Below, piece after piece: positions 17,891 to 25,846 of a DNA stretch of 37,224 nucleotides. Positions within the stretch are counted from its first letter, which is position 1; the number at the start of each line of letters is the position of its first letter. The stretch is from assembly GCA_902775375.1 (NCBI GenBank), contig CACYLU010000019.1:1-37224 (forward strand), written 5' to 3'. The position numbers and the translations under genes are program-made. The stretch comes from an uncultured Bacteroidales bacterium. Its GTDB lineage: Bacteria > Bacteroidota > Bacteroidia > Bacteroidales > Bacteroidaceae. Under the pieces are notes generated by a model that ran no database searches, was not told where the DNA came from, and was given only the letters and a program-made list of their open reading frames with translations.

Positions 17891-17918
17891 CAAAGTTACA
17901 AAATATGTAAATATACAA
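17891..17918 (-). promoter_or_regulatory. Promoter of mutAB
   Basis: On the minus strand TTG, a 17-base spacer and TAACTTTG (17891-17898), a perfect -7 box. The spacer is shorter than the usual 19-20. The leader is about 50 bases. Confidence 0.65.
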
Positions 17919-17949
17919 GAAATATGAATAGTTAAAGAAACAAAACTTT

Positions 17950-19596
17950 TTACTTGAATACATGTTGCGCCACTGCCCAGTGATGCAAGTCGTAGATAGT
18001 TTTCAATCTCTTCAACCTATTAATGAAAGCATCATAGTTCTTTTTGTCAGGTTGCAGCCACTGCACTTCTGCCAATGCTGCCATACGAGGAAGCACCATA
18101 TATTCAGCATGTTGAGGATATGCAATATACTCCGTCCAAAGATTTGCCTGCACACCTAAGATGTGCTTAGACTCATCTTTTGTAAGCTCTCCAGCAATAG
18201 GTTCAAAAGCATATACAGTTTTCAGCGGCAAATTACCACCAATTGATAGTGGCTCATGACGAGTATCTTCAGTCTGGTAATAATCGAGATACATATGGGT
18301 ATAAGGTGTCATAATTACGTCGTGACCCAACTTAGCAGCCTGTGCTCCAGGTTCAGCACCACGCCAAGACATGATGGTAGACGTTTGGTCAACCCCACAG
18401 TTTAGCAATTCGTCCCAACCAATCAGCTTCTTTCCCTTTTCATGCAAGTATTTTTCTATACGGCGAGTGAAGTAACCCTGCAAAAGATCCTCTTTCGTTT
18501 GTCCTTCCTGCGCCACCAATCCTTCGTTCTTAATACGTTGTTGACAAAGCGGACACTCAGCCCATCTTTCACGTGGACTTTCGTCACCTCCAATATGGAT
18601 ATATTCAGAAGGGAAGATTGCAATCAATTCGGCCAGAACATCCTCAACAAACTGGAACGTTACCTCCTTACCCGGACAAAGCACATCAGGGAAGATACCC
18701 CAAGTGTGTGCCACCTCATACGGACCACCTGTACAACCCAACTCTGGATAAGCAGCCAGTGCAGCCAACATGTGGCCAGGCATATCAATCTCAGGAATAA
18801 CAGTAATATACCTGTCTGCAGCATACTTCACAATCTCGCGACATTCTTCCTGTGTGTAGAAACCTCCGTGACGCACGCCATCTTCTATGCCTGAGTTACG
18901 ACCAATAGTTGTACTGGAACGCCATGCGCCCACTTCTGTCAAACGAGGATATTTCTTGATTTCGATGCGCCACCCCTGGTCCTCCGTAAGGTGCCAGTGG
19001 AAACGGTTCATTCCGTGCAGTGCAATAAGGTCGATGTATTCCTTCACAAAGTCGAGCGAGAAGAAATGACGGCCACAATCGAGATGCATACCTCTATAAG
19101 CGAATCGAGGTTCGTCAACGATATTGACAGCTGGCAGGGTAACTCCCTGCGTCTTTTCCTGCATCACGGGCAACGACTTGCGCAAGGTCTGAATACCCAA
19201 GAACACCCCAGCTGGTGTCTTTCCACTGATCACCACACCTTTGGCAGTCACGCTGATGGTATAACCTTCATCGTTCTGAATCTTCTCATCAAGCACGAGC
19301 AGTATGTTTCTTTCACCCACTTTAGCAGCCTTCGCTTTTGCTGGCATAGCCTGTGTACTCAGCCGCATCTTCGTCATTTCATTCACATAGTCGCACAGGA
19401 AACGTGCATTGCGTTCCATATCGGTATTGCCTTCTGGAAAGACAACAGCAGCTGATTCGGTGAGTAAGAAACCTGTAGCTGACACTAGATTGACTGATTT
19501 TGGTAGAGGTACTACCTCATAATTAGCCACTTGAGCTTTACTGGCGCCCACTGACAGCATGAAGAGCATGCACAGCAAAGATAAATAATTCTTCAT
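17950..19596 (-). CDS. Secreted beta-N-acetylhexosaminidase (GH20)
   Basis: A 548-residue exo-hydrolase releasing terminal GlcNAc/GalNAc from glycans. It has a signal peptide (MKNYLSLLCMLFMLSVGASKA), an N-terminal GH20b-type domain (VVPLPKSV up to about 140), and a catalytic barrel starting FAYRGMHLDCGRHFF with FHWHLTEDQGWRIEIKKYP. The catalytic Asp-Glu pair is in YIHIGGDESPRERW, and TIMSWRGAEPG, the NLWTEYIAYPQHAEYMVLPR tail and WLQPDKKNYDAF complete the site. No lipobox Cys or SusCD partners are adjacent. With nagA nearby it suits host-mucin or chitin-oligomer degradation. Confidence 0.94.
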   Translation of the reverse strand: MKNYLSLLCMLFMLSVGASKAQVANYEVVPLPKSVNLVSATGFLLTESAAVVFPEGNTDMERNARFLCDYVNEMTKMRLSTQAMPAKAKAAKVGERNILLVLDEKIQNDEGYTISVTAKGVVISGKTPAGVFLGIQTLRKSLPVMQEKTQGVTLPAVNIVDEPRFAYRGMHLDCGRHFFSLDFVKEYIDLIALHGMNRFHWHLTEDQGWRIEIKKYPRLTEVGAWRSSTTIGRNSGIEDGVRHGGFYTQEECREIVKYAADRYITVIPEIDMPGHMLAALAAYPELGCTGGPYEVAHTWGIFPDVLCPGKEVTFQFVEDVLAELIAIFPSEYIHIGGDESPRERWAECPLCQQRIKNEGLVAQEGQTKEDLLQGYFTRRIEKYLHEKGKKLIGWDELLNCGVDQTSTIMSWRGAEPGAQAAKLGHDVIMTPYTHMYLDYYQTEDTRHEPLSIGGNLPLKTVYAFEPIAGELTKDESKHILGVQANLWTEYIAYPQHAEYMVLPRMAALAEVQWLQPDKKNYDAFINRLKRLKTIYDLHHWAVAQHVFK

Positions 19597-19635
19597 GGTA
19601 TTATAGATTTTTGTATTATCCGTACTTTAATCATG

Positions 19636-19643
19636 CAAAAATA
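19636..19643 (-). promoter_or_regulatory. Candidate -7 box for the GH20 gene
   Basis: TATTTTTG on the minus strand, about 40 bases before the ATG at 19596; the region 20 bases further upstream is T-rich but lacks a clean TTTG. Confidence 0.4.
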
Positions 19644-19683
19644 CACATATCCACCTAAAAAAACGAAAAAATATGCTTAAATC

Positions 19684-19714
19684 TTTGCAGATATAAAAAA
19701 AGTGTGTACCTTTG
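19684..19714 (+). promoter_or_regulatory. Promoter of small-RNA-like element 1
   Basis: TTTG (19684-19687), a 19-base spacer and TACCTTTG (19707-19714), a full Bacteroidota promoter. No gene starts for 320 bases downstream, but the structured element directly after it ends in a terminator. Confidence 0.7.
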
Positions 19715-19718
19715 TCCT

Positions 19719-19802
19719 GTTCCAAATTTCATAGTTGGGGCATTGTTATGAATGAATTAATTGTTAGGAGAAGGTTACCTGTGAAGGCAGCCTTCTTTTT
19801 TG
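19719..19802 (+). ncRNA. Candidate small RNA, copy 1 (~84 nt)
   Basis: Reading from the promoter: a 7-bp hairpin GTTCCAA/TTGGGGC (two wobble pairs), a linker CATTGTTATGAATGAA, then a terminator hairpin GAAGGTT-A-CCT/AGG-C-AGCCTTC with GTGA loop and six T. A second unit at 27249 shares the -7 box, the 5' hairpin with compensated or tolerated changes, and the 15-base linker exactly, but has a different terminator sequence. That pattern (conserved promoter, stem and unpaired linker, interchangeable terminator) is what paralogous small RNAs look like. The linker contains ATGAATGAA, so a very short ORF is an alternative. The function is unknown; no Rfam family is claimed. Confidence 0.55.
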
Positions 19803-19824
19803 TTCCCCATATACACAAACTTTA

Positions 19825-19981
19825 GATAACTTAGGCTGCACCTCAACAAAACAAAACAAAACAAACAAGTTTATTTGCTTTTGTCTTCAGTTTGCACTAA
19901 CTTTTGATAACTTAGGCTGCACCTCAACAAAACGAAATAAACAAGTTTATTTGCTTTTGTTTTCGGTTTGCACTAACTTTG
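19825..19981 (+). repeat. Tandem ~80-bp repeat carrying duplicated promoter
   Basis: Two head-to-tail copies start at 19825 and 19906 with an identical 28-base opening (GATAACTTAGGCTGCACCTC...). They differ by 5 bases in an A-rich stretch, then share AACAAGTTTATTTGCTTTTGT and TTTGCACTAACTTT. Each copy holds a TTTG / 20-base / TAACTTT promoter, but only the second ends in a consensus TAACTTTG; the first reads TAACTTTTG. Confidence 0.85.
19950..19981 (+). promoter_or_regulatory. Promoter of the AspT-type transporter
   Basis: TTTG (19950-19953), a 20-base spacer and TAACTTTG (19974-19981), about 45 bases before the expected leader end. It is the distal half of the tandem repeat; the upstream copy (19874-19905) may be a second, weaker start. 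Confidence 0.75.
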
Positions 19982-20033
19982 CACCCAGTTTTTTTTAGGA
20001 GAGTATTAGTTTTAACTTACAGATTTTAGTTTT

Positions 20034-21695
20034 ATGGATTGGATTCAGAGTTTATTATGGGATACATCATCAGTGGCACATATCGTGCTTCTTTATTCAT
20101 TTGTCATAGCCGTTGGCGTATTTTTAGGTAAGCAAAAGATTTATGGAATTTCTTTAGGCGTTACCTTCGTACTGTTCATGGGCATCCTCATGGGACATTT
20201 CGGCTTCACGGGCAACACCGACATTCTGCACTTCATACGTGATTTCGGTTTGATACTTTTTGTTTTCTGCATAGGTCTGCAGGTAGGTCCGTCGTTCTTT
20301 ACCTCCTTTCAGCAAGGAGGCATTAGGCTCAACCTGCTGGCTACTGCCATCATTGCATTAGATATCATTGTCACCCTCGCCATCTTTTATATGGATGGTT
20401 CTGTCGAACTGCCTATGATGATTGGTGTACTCTATGGTGCCGTTACCAACACCCCAGGTTTGGGTGCTGCACAAGAGGCCTTGAATCAGTTGGGTTATAC
20501 GGGTGACCCCATTGCTTTAGGCTATGCCTGTGCATATCCTTTAGGTGTTATCGGTATCATTGGCGCCATGTTGATCATCAAGCAGTTGTTCAAAATCCAC
20601 ACCAAAGAGGAGGAGAAAGCCCTTGCGGGGCAGGAAGATACCAGTAAGCAACCTCACACATTGTACCTGGAGGTTCGCAACGAGGCCATCGACGGCAAGC
20701 AGCTTTTAGAGGTAAAGAGTCTTTCAGGACGTAATTTCGTGGTGTCTCGCATCAAACATAACGGATATATCGACAGTCCTAACCAAGACACTATCTTCAA
20801 TATAGGCGACCAGTTGCGTATCGTATGCGCCGAGGACGATGCTGCAGGCATCACTGCTTTCATTGGTCGTGAGGTAGAGGGTGTGAAATGGGAGGACAAG
20901 CATTTTCCGTTGGTTTCAAGACGAATCCTTGTCACCAAATCGGAAATCAATGGAAAGAAACTGGGTGACCTGCATTTCCGCAGTATGCACGGGGTGAATG
21001 TGACGCGTGTGAACCGTTCAGGTATGGACCTGTTCGCTGCTCCCAACCTAAAGCTGCAAGTAGGCGACCGTGTGATGGTGGTAGGTCCTCAGGATGCCAT
21101 CGAGCGTGTGGCAAGAGTATTGGGCAATGAGATGAAGAAGCTCGACACACCAAATATTATCACTATCTTTGTGGGTATCTTCTTGGGCATCCTGATTGGT
21201 AGCATCCCTATCATGTTCCCAGGCATCCCTACCCCCGTGAAGTTAGGTCTGGCAGGCGGACCACTGGTGGTGGCTATTCTGATAGGTCGCTTTGGCTATA
21301 AGTTCAAGTTGGTTACCTACACCACCATGAGTGCCAACTTGATGGTACGCGAATTGGGTATCGTATTGTTCCTTGCCAGCGTAGGCATCGAGGCAGGCGA
21401 GAGCTTTGTAAAGACGGTAGTTGAAGGTGGTGGTATGATGTACGTGCTCTATGGCTTCCTCATCACCATCATCCCGTTACTGCTCGTTGGCTTGTTTGCC
21501 CGTTGGAAATACCAGATGAACTACCTGACTCTGATGGGACTCATCAGTGGTAGCTATACCCAACCGGCTGCCTTAGCTTACGCCAACCAACAGACTGATA
21601 CTGACGCATCCTCTGTAGGATATTCAACGGTTTATCCTTTGAGTATGTTCTTGCGAATCATCGTTGGTCAGGTTATCCTGTTAGCCATGATGTAA
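20034..21695 (+). CDS. AspT/YidE/YbjL-family putative antiporter
   Basis: A 553-residue inner-membrane transporter with the family layout: an N-terminal half of about five membrane spans ([32 protein letters not shown], then [24 protein letters not shown]), a cytoplasmic middle of two TrkA-C (RCK_C) domains (about 205-375, with [20 protein letters not shown] and [17 protein letters not shown]), and a second membrane half ([18 protein letters not shown] and [18 protein letters not shown]) mirroring the first. The prototype AspT exchanges aspartate for alanine; for YidE-like members the substrate is unknown. It is monocistronic, with a strong terminator after it. Confidence 0.9.
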   Translation: MDWIQSLLWDTSSVAHIVLLYSFVIAVGVFLGKQKIYGISLGVTFVLFMGILMGHFGFTGNTDILHFIRDFGLILFVFCIGLQVGPSFFTSFQQGGIRLNLLATAIIALDIIVTLAIFYMDGSVELPMMIGVLYGAVTNTPGLGAAQEALNQLGYTGDPIALGYACAYPLGVIGIIGAMLIIKQLFKIHTKEEEKALAGQEDTSKQPHTLYLEVRNEAIDGKQLLEVKSLSGRNFVVSRIKHNGYIDSPNQDTIFNIGDQLRIVCAEDDAAGITAFIGREVEGVKWEDKHFPLVSRRILVTKSEINGKKLGDLHFRSMHGVNVTRVNRSGMDLFAAPNLKLQVGDRVMVVGPQDAIERVARVLGNEMKKLDTPNIITIFVGIFLGILIGSIPIMFPGIPTPVKLGLAGGPLVVAILIGRFGYKFKLVTYTTMSANLMVRELGIVLFLASVGIEAGESFVKTVVEGGGMMYVLYGFLITIIPLLLVGLFARWKYQMNYLTLMGLISGSYTQPAALAYANQQTDTDASSVGYSTVYPLSMFLRIIVGQVILLAMM

Positions 21696-21716
21696 AAAAA
21701 CATATCCCCACTATAA

Positions 21717-21755
21717 ATAAAAAACGCCCCTCACCAACTGAGGAGCGTTTTTATT
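21717..21755. terminator. Bidirectional intrinsic terminator
   Basis: Stem AAAACGCCCCTCA/TGAGGAGCGTTTT (one mismatch) with flanking A- and T-runs, between the convergent transporter (plus) and hydrolase (minus). Confidence 0.88.
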
Positions 21756-21773
21756 ATATTCGAACTGTTTAGT

Positions 21774-23888
21774 TTACTTTACCACGATTCTTACTTTGCC
21801 TAAGTTAGGGATGCAAGTGTAAGGTGTCTGCACATCACCCTTGCGCTCTGAGAACACCTTCACCGTTGGGAAATAGGTGCCAGGCTGGTTGTAGCTCACG
21901 GTAGTGTCAAACTCCACATGCTCGCCGTTGGCACTGAACTGAGCCTTCGACAAATCCACAGGTTGGGCAAACTCGCCAGAACCATCCATGCACCAGGCAG
22001 CACGTACCACCTTGCCCGTTCCTTGAGGCACATCTATAGACACATGCATCGTCACCTGCTCACCAGGTTTCACGTCAGCACGTTCCTTACCATCAATAGT
22101 TACCGTCGGCACAGGCTGAATACCACCTCGCTGAACGCCATCAGCAGTGAGCAACACCTGAGCATCCTCTATGCGATAGTCAGAGGTCTTTGAGGGAGCG
22201 ATACCACGCTCCACCCAGTCGCTTACATCCAACAAGGCCTGATAAAGCACAGTAGTATAATCCACCACCTCTGTAGGATCATCCTCGCCACCATGCGTAC
22301 TGCGGTCGGTGTACCACAGGCGGAAGTTATCATCAGTGGCATTACCCAAATATTCAGCCACCTTCGTTCTGTACCAGTCGCCCTGCCAAGGATAAGCCTC
22401 CCTATCCCATACAGAGCAACAGAGAATCATCTTGCCATGAATCTTGCCTGTAGGCAATATGCCCGAAGCGCTCTGGGTGATGATGGGACCTAAGAGCATA
22501 GGGCGTTGTGGATAGATGGGCAGGTCGTTGAAGCTACGGAACTGGTTCCATGCGTAATAGTCCTTGGTGGGCATCTGATGGCGGTAGTAGGTTTCTGATG
22601 CCAGCCAGTCGCTGTTATCCACCTGCACCTGGTCGCCCTCACGCACCTTTGCCAACAGTTGCGGGTTATTGATGGATGCCAGTATCACATACTTGCCTTT
22701 GGTGCTTACAATCTGCAGCTGTTCACCCTTGCCCTCGCCTGAGAGCAGCATCAGTTCGCCACCCAGGGTATGCATCTCCACCTCTTGGTCTATCTCAAAT
22801 GCCACAGGTTTTTCCTTCACCTCAGTACCCAAGCTTGCCCACGCACGGTCAGCACTTCCTCGGTCGGTTTCCGACATAGGTGCCACGATGCCCAACTGCT
22901 CAGCCTCCAACTGACCAATGGAACGCTTCACCACTGCTTTGGTTTGCACATGATCGCGCTGCAGTGAGGGCGGATTGTCGTAGCCCAGGTAGCCAGGCTT
23001 GTTCCAGAAGTCCTCACGGAAATATTTTGTATCCATGCCTACGATGCTTCTGTAGAGTACGGTAAATCCGTGTGCATCCATATATTTCCAACCATACCAC
23101 GACTTGATGGGGAATCCCATGCTGGTAGCTTCCTTCAGGACCTGACGTTGCTCAGCGTTCAGGGTAGCATATGGGTCACCACTACCACCTGGGCGCATCG
23201 CATCCACAATGTCTTCCATTTTGTCACGCAACACACGCAGAGCATTCATGCGCACGCCAAACACATTAGGGATAGCTTGCGGAGAGCCTAACACGAAAGG
23301 CACGGCACCGTCCCACACACCCTCGGTAGCCTCCATGCTGCCCGTAGTGCGATAAGCCCCGCCACTGCCTCCAAAGCAGTAGCCGTAAGGACGGTCGCAG
23401 TCATAGAGCAACTTGGCAATATAGCGTGACAACTCGGCACAGGCAGCGTTGGCACGATAAGCACCTATCGTAGCCTCTCTGCGGGTAGATTCGTTATTCA
23501 CATCAAGCGCCCCACCCTCATTGGTTTCTATGAAATAAGCACCGTGCGAGATACTGAAGCCGATGGGACTTGCCGCATAGTAGTTCTGTGCGGAGGTTTC
23601 GCTGTCAGGCATCGGTGTGATATATTGGAAGAACCTACCCGTGAAATCCTCCTTATTTAATGGGAAATAGAACGAGAATCGTGTACCATCGTCGAAACCA
23701 CCGTGAATATAACGGCACTTCACCGGCACGGTCATCGTCTTGTCCACATCGATAAACGGATTCTTGAACTGTGCGTCAGCACACACGAAATCCAGTTTCT
23801 TGCCCTTGAGGTTCTTCACGCCGGCAGCACTGACTGTACCTGCCAGCAGAGCCACCATCAGCAACATCACAAGTCTGATTGTCTTCAT
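21774..23888 (-). CDS. Secreted alpha/beta-hydrolase-like protein with C-terminal PKD-like domain
   Basis: A 704-residue protein with a signal peptide (MKTIRLVMLLMVALLAGTVSA). The nucleophile-elbow candidate is GYCFGGSGGAYRTTG (Ser in GGSGG, about residue 172), reminiscent of tannase/feruloyl-esterase-like hydrolases. Later HGKMILCCSVWDREAYPWQGDWY and TDRSTHGGEDDPTEV could hold the acid and His of a triad. The last ~100 residues (VTIDGKERADVKPGEQVTMHV to the end) form an Ig/PKD-like beta domain. No named family is recognised with certainty. It shares an interlocked promoter with the divergent esterase at 23978, which suggests co-regulated plant- or dietary-ester degradation, by inference only. 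Confidence 0.6.
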   Translation of the reverse strand: MKTIRLVMLLMVALLAGTVSAAGVKNLKGKKLDFVCADAQFKNPFIDVDKTMTVPVKCRYIHGGFDDGTRFSFYFPLNKEDFTGRFFQYITPMPDSETSAQNYYAASPIGFSISHGAYFIETNEGGALDVNNESTRREATIGAYRANAACAELSRYIAKLLYDCDRPYGYCFGGSGGAYRTTGSMEATEGVWDGAVPFVLGSPQAIPNVFGVRMNALRVLRDKMEDIVDAMRPGGSGDPYATLNAEQRQVLKEATSMGFPIKSWYGWKYMDAHGFTVLYRSIVGMDTKYFREDFWNKPGYLGYDNPPSLQRDHVQTKAVVKRSIGQLEAEQLGIVAPMSETDRGSADRAWASLGTEVKEKPVAFEIDQEVEMHTLGGELMLLSGEGKGEQLQIVSTKGKYVILASINNPQLLAKVREGDQVQVDNSDWLASETYYRHQMPTKDYYAWNQFRSFNDLPIYPQRPMLLGPIITQSASGILPTGKIHGKMILCCSVWDREAYPWQGDWYRTKVAEYLGNATDDNFRLWYTDRSTHGGEDDPTEVVDYTTVLYQALLDVSDWVERGIAPSKTSDYRIEDAQVLLTADGVQRGGIQPVPTVTIDGKERADVKPGEQVTMHVSIDVPQGTGKVVRAAWCMDGSGEFAQPVDLSKAQFSANGEHVEFDTTVSYNQPGTYFPTVKVFSERKGDVQTPYTCIPNLGKVRIVVK

Positions 23889-23910
23889 ATCGTCAAATTA
23901 TTTTATTTCA

Positions 23911-23944
23911 TTGCAAACATAACGAAAATAAACTATCTTTGCAA
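23911..23944. promoter_or_regulatory. Interlocked bidirectional promoter
   Basis: Plus strand: TTG (23911-23913), 20-base spacer, TATCTTTG (23934-23941). Minus strand: TTG (23944-23942), 20-base spacer, TATGTTTG (23921-23914). The two promoters share the same 34 bases, with each -33 abutting the -7 box of the other, so only one polymerase can occupy the site at a time. Leaders are about 20 and 30 bases. Confidence 0.8.
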
Positions 23945-23977
23945 TATCAACGAATTAACAATAACGAAAAAGTGAAA

Positions 23978-24820
23978 ATGAAAACATTTTTAGCACTATT
24001 TATGTCAGCCATGTTGCTGACAAGCGTTTCTGCACAGGCAGAAACCACGAAACTGACCATCGACGGCAGCAAGGGTAAGCTGGCTGCAGTTATTCAGAAA
24101 CCACAGACCGCCCAGGGACAGCAAATCCCGATGGTCATCCTGATGCACGGCTTCGGAGGCAGCAAGGACGGCCGCGGTGGACAGAAAGGCATGCTGGAGA
24201 TCATCGCCGACAAGCTCGAGGCACAGGGCATTGCCTCTATCCGCTTCGACTTCAACGGTCACGGTGAGAGCGAGGGTGAGTTCTGGCAGCACACCGTACC
24301 CAACGAGATTGAAGACGCCCTGAAGGTATATGAGTACGTGCGCGACCTGCGCTATGTCAGCACCGTTTCCGTACTGGGCCACTCACAAGGCGGCGTAGTA
24401 GCCAGCATGGTAGCCGGCAAGCTCGGCGCAGAGATCAAGGCAGCCGTACTGATGGCTCCTGCAGCCGTGTTGCGTGACGATGCCATTCGCGGCAGCACGA
24501 TGGGTGCCACCTACGACCCACTGAACCTGCAAGGCGACTATATCGAGATGTTTGGAGGCCGTCAGAAACTGGGCACAGAGTACATCCGCACCGCCTTCAG
24601 CCTGCCTATCTACAAGACAGCAGCCAACTACAAAGGTGCCCTCTGCGTGATTCACGGCACTGGCGACAAGGTAGTGCCCTACACCTACGGCGAGCGTTAT
24701 ACCGAGCAGAGCAACAATGCCGAGCTCTATATCCTGCCTGGCGAAGACCACGGCTTCATGAAAGACCAGCAGCGTGCTACCGACATTGCTGTGGAGTTCC
24801 TCACCAGAAATCTTAAATAA
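23978..24820 (+). CDS. Secreted alpha/beta hydrolase, feruloyl/cinnamoyl-esterase-like
   Basis: A 280-residue protein starting at the ATG at 23978; the longer frame would extend into the promoter. It has a signal peptide (MKTFLALFMSAMLLTSVSAQA), an oxyanion motif MHGFGGSKDGRGGQ, the strand RFDFNGHGESEGEF, the nucleophile elbow LGHSQGGVVAS, the acid in VIHGTGDKVVPYTYGERY and the catalytic His in LPGEDHGFMKDQQ. The HGFGGSKD opening and the inserted lid (LNLQGDYIEMFGGRQKLG) match the Est1E-like cinnamoyl esterases of rumen bacteria, which release ferulate or related acids from xylan. The substrate is inferred from the motif only. It is divergent from the hydrolase at 21774. Confidence 0.85.
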   Translation: MKTFLALFMSAMLLTSVSAQAETTKLTIDGSKGKLAAVIQKPQTAQGQQIPMVILMHGFGGSKDGRGGQKGMLEIIADKLEAQGIASIRFDFNGHGESEGEFWQHTVPNEIEDALKVYEYVRDLRYVSTVSVLGHSQGGVVASMVAGKLGAEIKAAVLMAPAAVLRDDAIRGSTMGATYDPLNLQGDYIEMFGGRQKLGTEYIRTAFSLPIYKTAANYKGALCVIHGTGDKVVPYTYGERYTEQSNNAELYILPGEDHGFMKDQQRATDIAVEFLTRNLK

Positions 24821-24821
24821 A

Positions 24822-24858
24822 AACAGCCTCTCCCCCAAAATAGCGGGGAGGCTATTTA
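24822..24858 (+). terminator. Intrinsic terminator after the esterase
   Basis: AGCCTCTCCCC / GGGGAGGCT with a two-base bulge and an A-rich loop, followed by ATTTATAATTT. The T-run is imperfect. Confidence 0.65.
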
Positions 24859-24873
24859 TAATTTATCTTGACG

Positions 24874-25297
24874 ATGAAAAAACAAATCTTATTCCTCTCA
24901 GCTCTATTAGCCTGTCTGTGCTTGAAGGCTCAAGAGGCCCCACGGCAAGCGCGTGGTCATCCCCATCACGGGTGGCATTTTCGAAGGTCCTAAGCTCAAA
25001 GGAACCATCATCCCCGGTGGTGCCGACTATCAGTACCAGAAGAGCGACGGCAAGAACCTGCGCACCGAGTTGGAGGCCATCTACAGCATCAAGACCGACG
25101 ATGGCGTATATATCCATGTGCGCAACTGTGGCATCTTCAGCGTAGGCGAACAAGGCTTCTATTTCCTCACCGCGCCCAAGTTTGAGGCACCCGAAGACAG
25201 TCCTTACGCCTGGCTCAACAACGCCATCTTTATCTGCGGGCCTGCCCCGTCAGAGCCCAACACCGTAAGGCTCAACATTTGGAAAGTAGTAAGGTAA
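24874..25297 (+). pseudogene. Broken secreted DUF3237 gene (deletion plus frameshift)
   Basis: The ATG at 24874 opens a typical signal peptide (MKKQILFLSALLACLCLKAQEA), but that frame stops after about 40 codons. The DUF3237 body continues in the next frame: GKRVVIPITGGIFEGP, KLKGTIIPGGADYQ, a TDDGVYIHVRNCG segment and FFLTAPKFEAPEDSPYAWLN, ending in a normal C-terminus at 25297. Compared with the family, the N-terminal strand region between signal peptide and GKR is missing, so a non-multiple-of-three deletion joined the two parts near GAGGCCCCACGG. The body has no other stop, so the lesion looks recent. A sequencing error could explain the frame but not the missing segment. Confidence 0.75.
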
Positions 25298-25667
25298 CGA
25301 AGCTTTCCGGCAGCACTATGTTCTCCGCCTCCAGCGCCTCTTTAAACAGAGGCGCTATTTCTTCGTCCCTGAATCCAGCGATACCGCATCCTATGCGCGT
25401 CACCAAGAAAGTAAGGTCAAGGCGTGTTGCAGCAAAAGCTATGAATTCATCCACATAAGGAGCAATGGTCTCCACTCCACCTTGCATAGTGGGTATGCCG
25501 TAGCTTTGCCCTTGCAGGCCGACGCCCTGTCCCCATATAGCGCCAAATCGATTCAAGGCCACCCTCGCAGCCCCGCCACCGTGGTGTCCCATGAGGTTAC
25601 TGCCAAACACGAACACCTCGTTGGGTGCCAGCTCACTGATATTCTCGGGTGTAAAACGGTCTTTCAT
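25272..25667 (-). CDS. Macro-like (A1S_2505-type) protein
   Basis: A 131-residue protein using the ATG at 25667 (MKDRFTPENI) instead of an upstream TTG. It has the compact pattern seen in A1S_2505-type phage/bacterial proteins, distantly macro-domain-like: EVFVFGSNLMGHHGGGAARVA, then GQGVGLQGQSYGIPT, and TFLVTRIGCGIAGFRDEEIAPLF. The glycine loops at GSNLMGHHGGG and GCGIAGF suit nucleotide or ADP-ribose binding, but activity is unproven. Its end overlaps the end of the broken DUF3237 gene by 26 bases in convergent orientation. Confidence 0.75.
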   Translation of the reverse strand: MKDRFTPENISELAPNEVFVFGSNLMGHHGGGAARVALNRFGAIWGQGVGLQGQSYGIPTMQGGVETIAPYVDEFIAFAATRLDLTFLVTRIGCGIAGFRDEEIAPLFKEALEAENIVLPESFVTLLLSKC

Positions 25668-25694
25668 ACTCGCCAATCTTTAATGTCACTCTCG

Positions 25695-25725
25695 CAAAGT
25701 TACTGCTTTTATTCAGAAAAACAAA
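25695..25725 (-). promoter_or_regulatory. Promoter of the macro-like gene
   Basis: On the minus strand TTTG (25725-25722), 19-base spacer, TAACTTTG (25702-25695): full consensus, about 28 bases before the ATG. Confidence 0.8.
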
Positions 25726-25846
25726 CACCCGTGCTATCTTCACAGACGGCACGGCAAATCTTATATTATGATGTTTAAACACTTACCTTATTTTTTTCTA
25801 AATCGATGTAGTTTTTCCTTGGTTGCCTGCGTCTAATGGACAAAAA

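Noticed and set aside
19750-19824. Short ORF starting at the ATGAATGAA of small-RNA element 1
   Set aside because: It would run through the terminator, and in copy 2 the corresponding frame stops after nine codons with a different sequence; only the first three codons agree.
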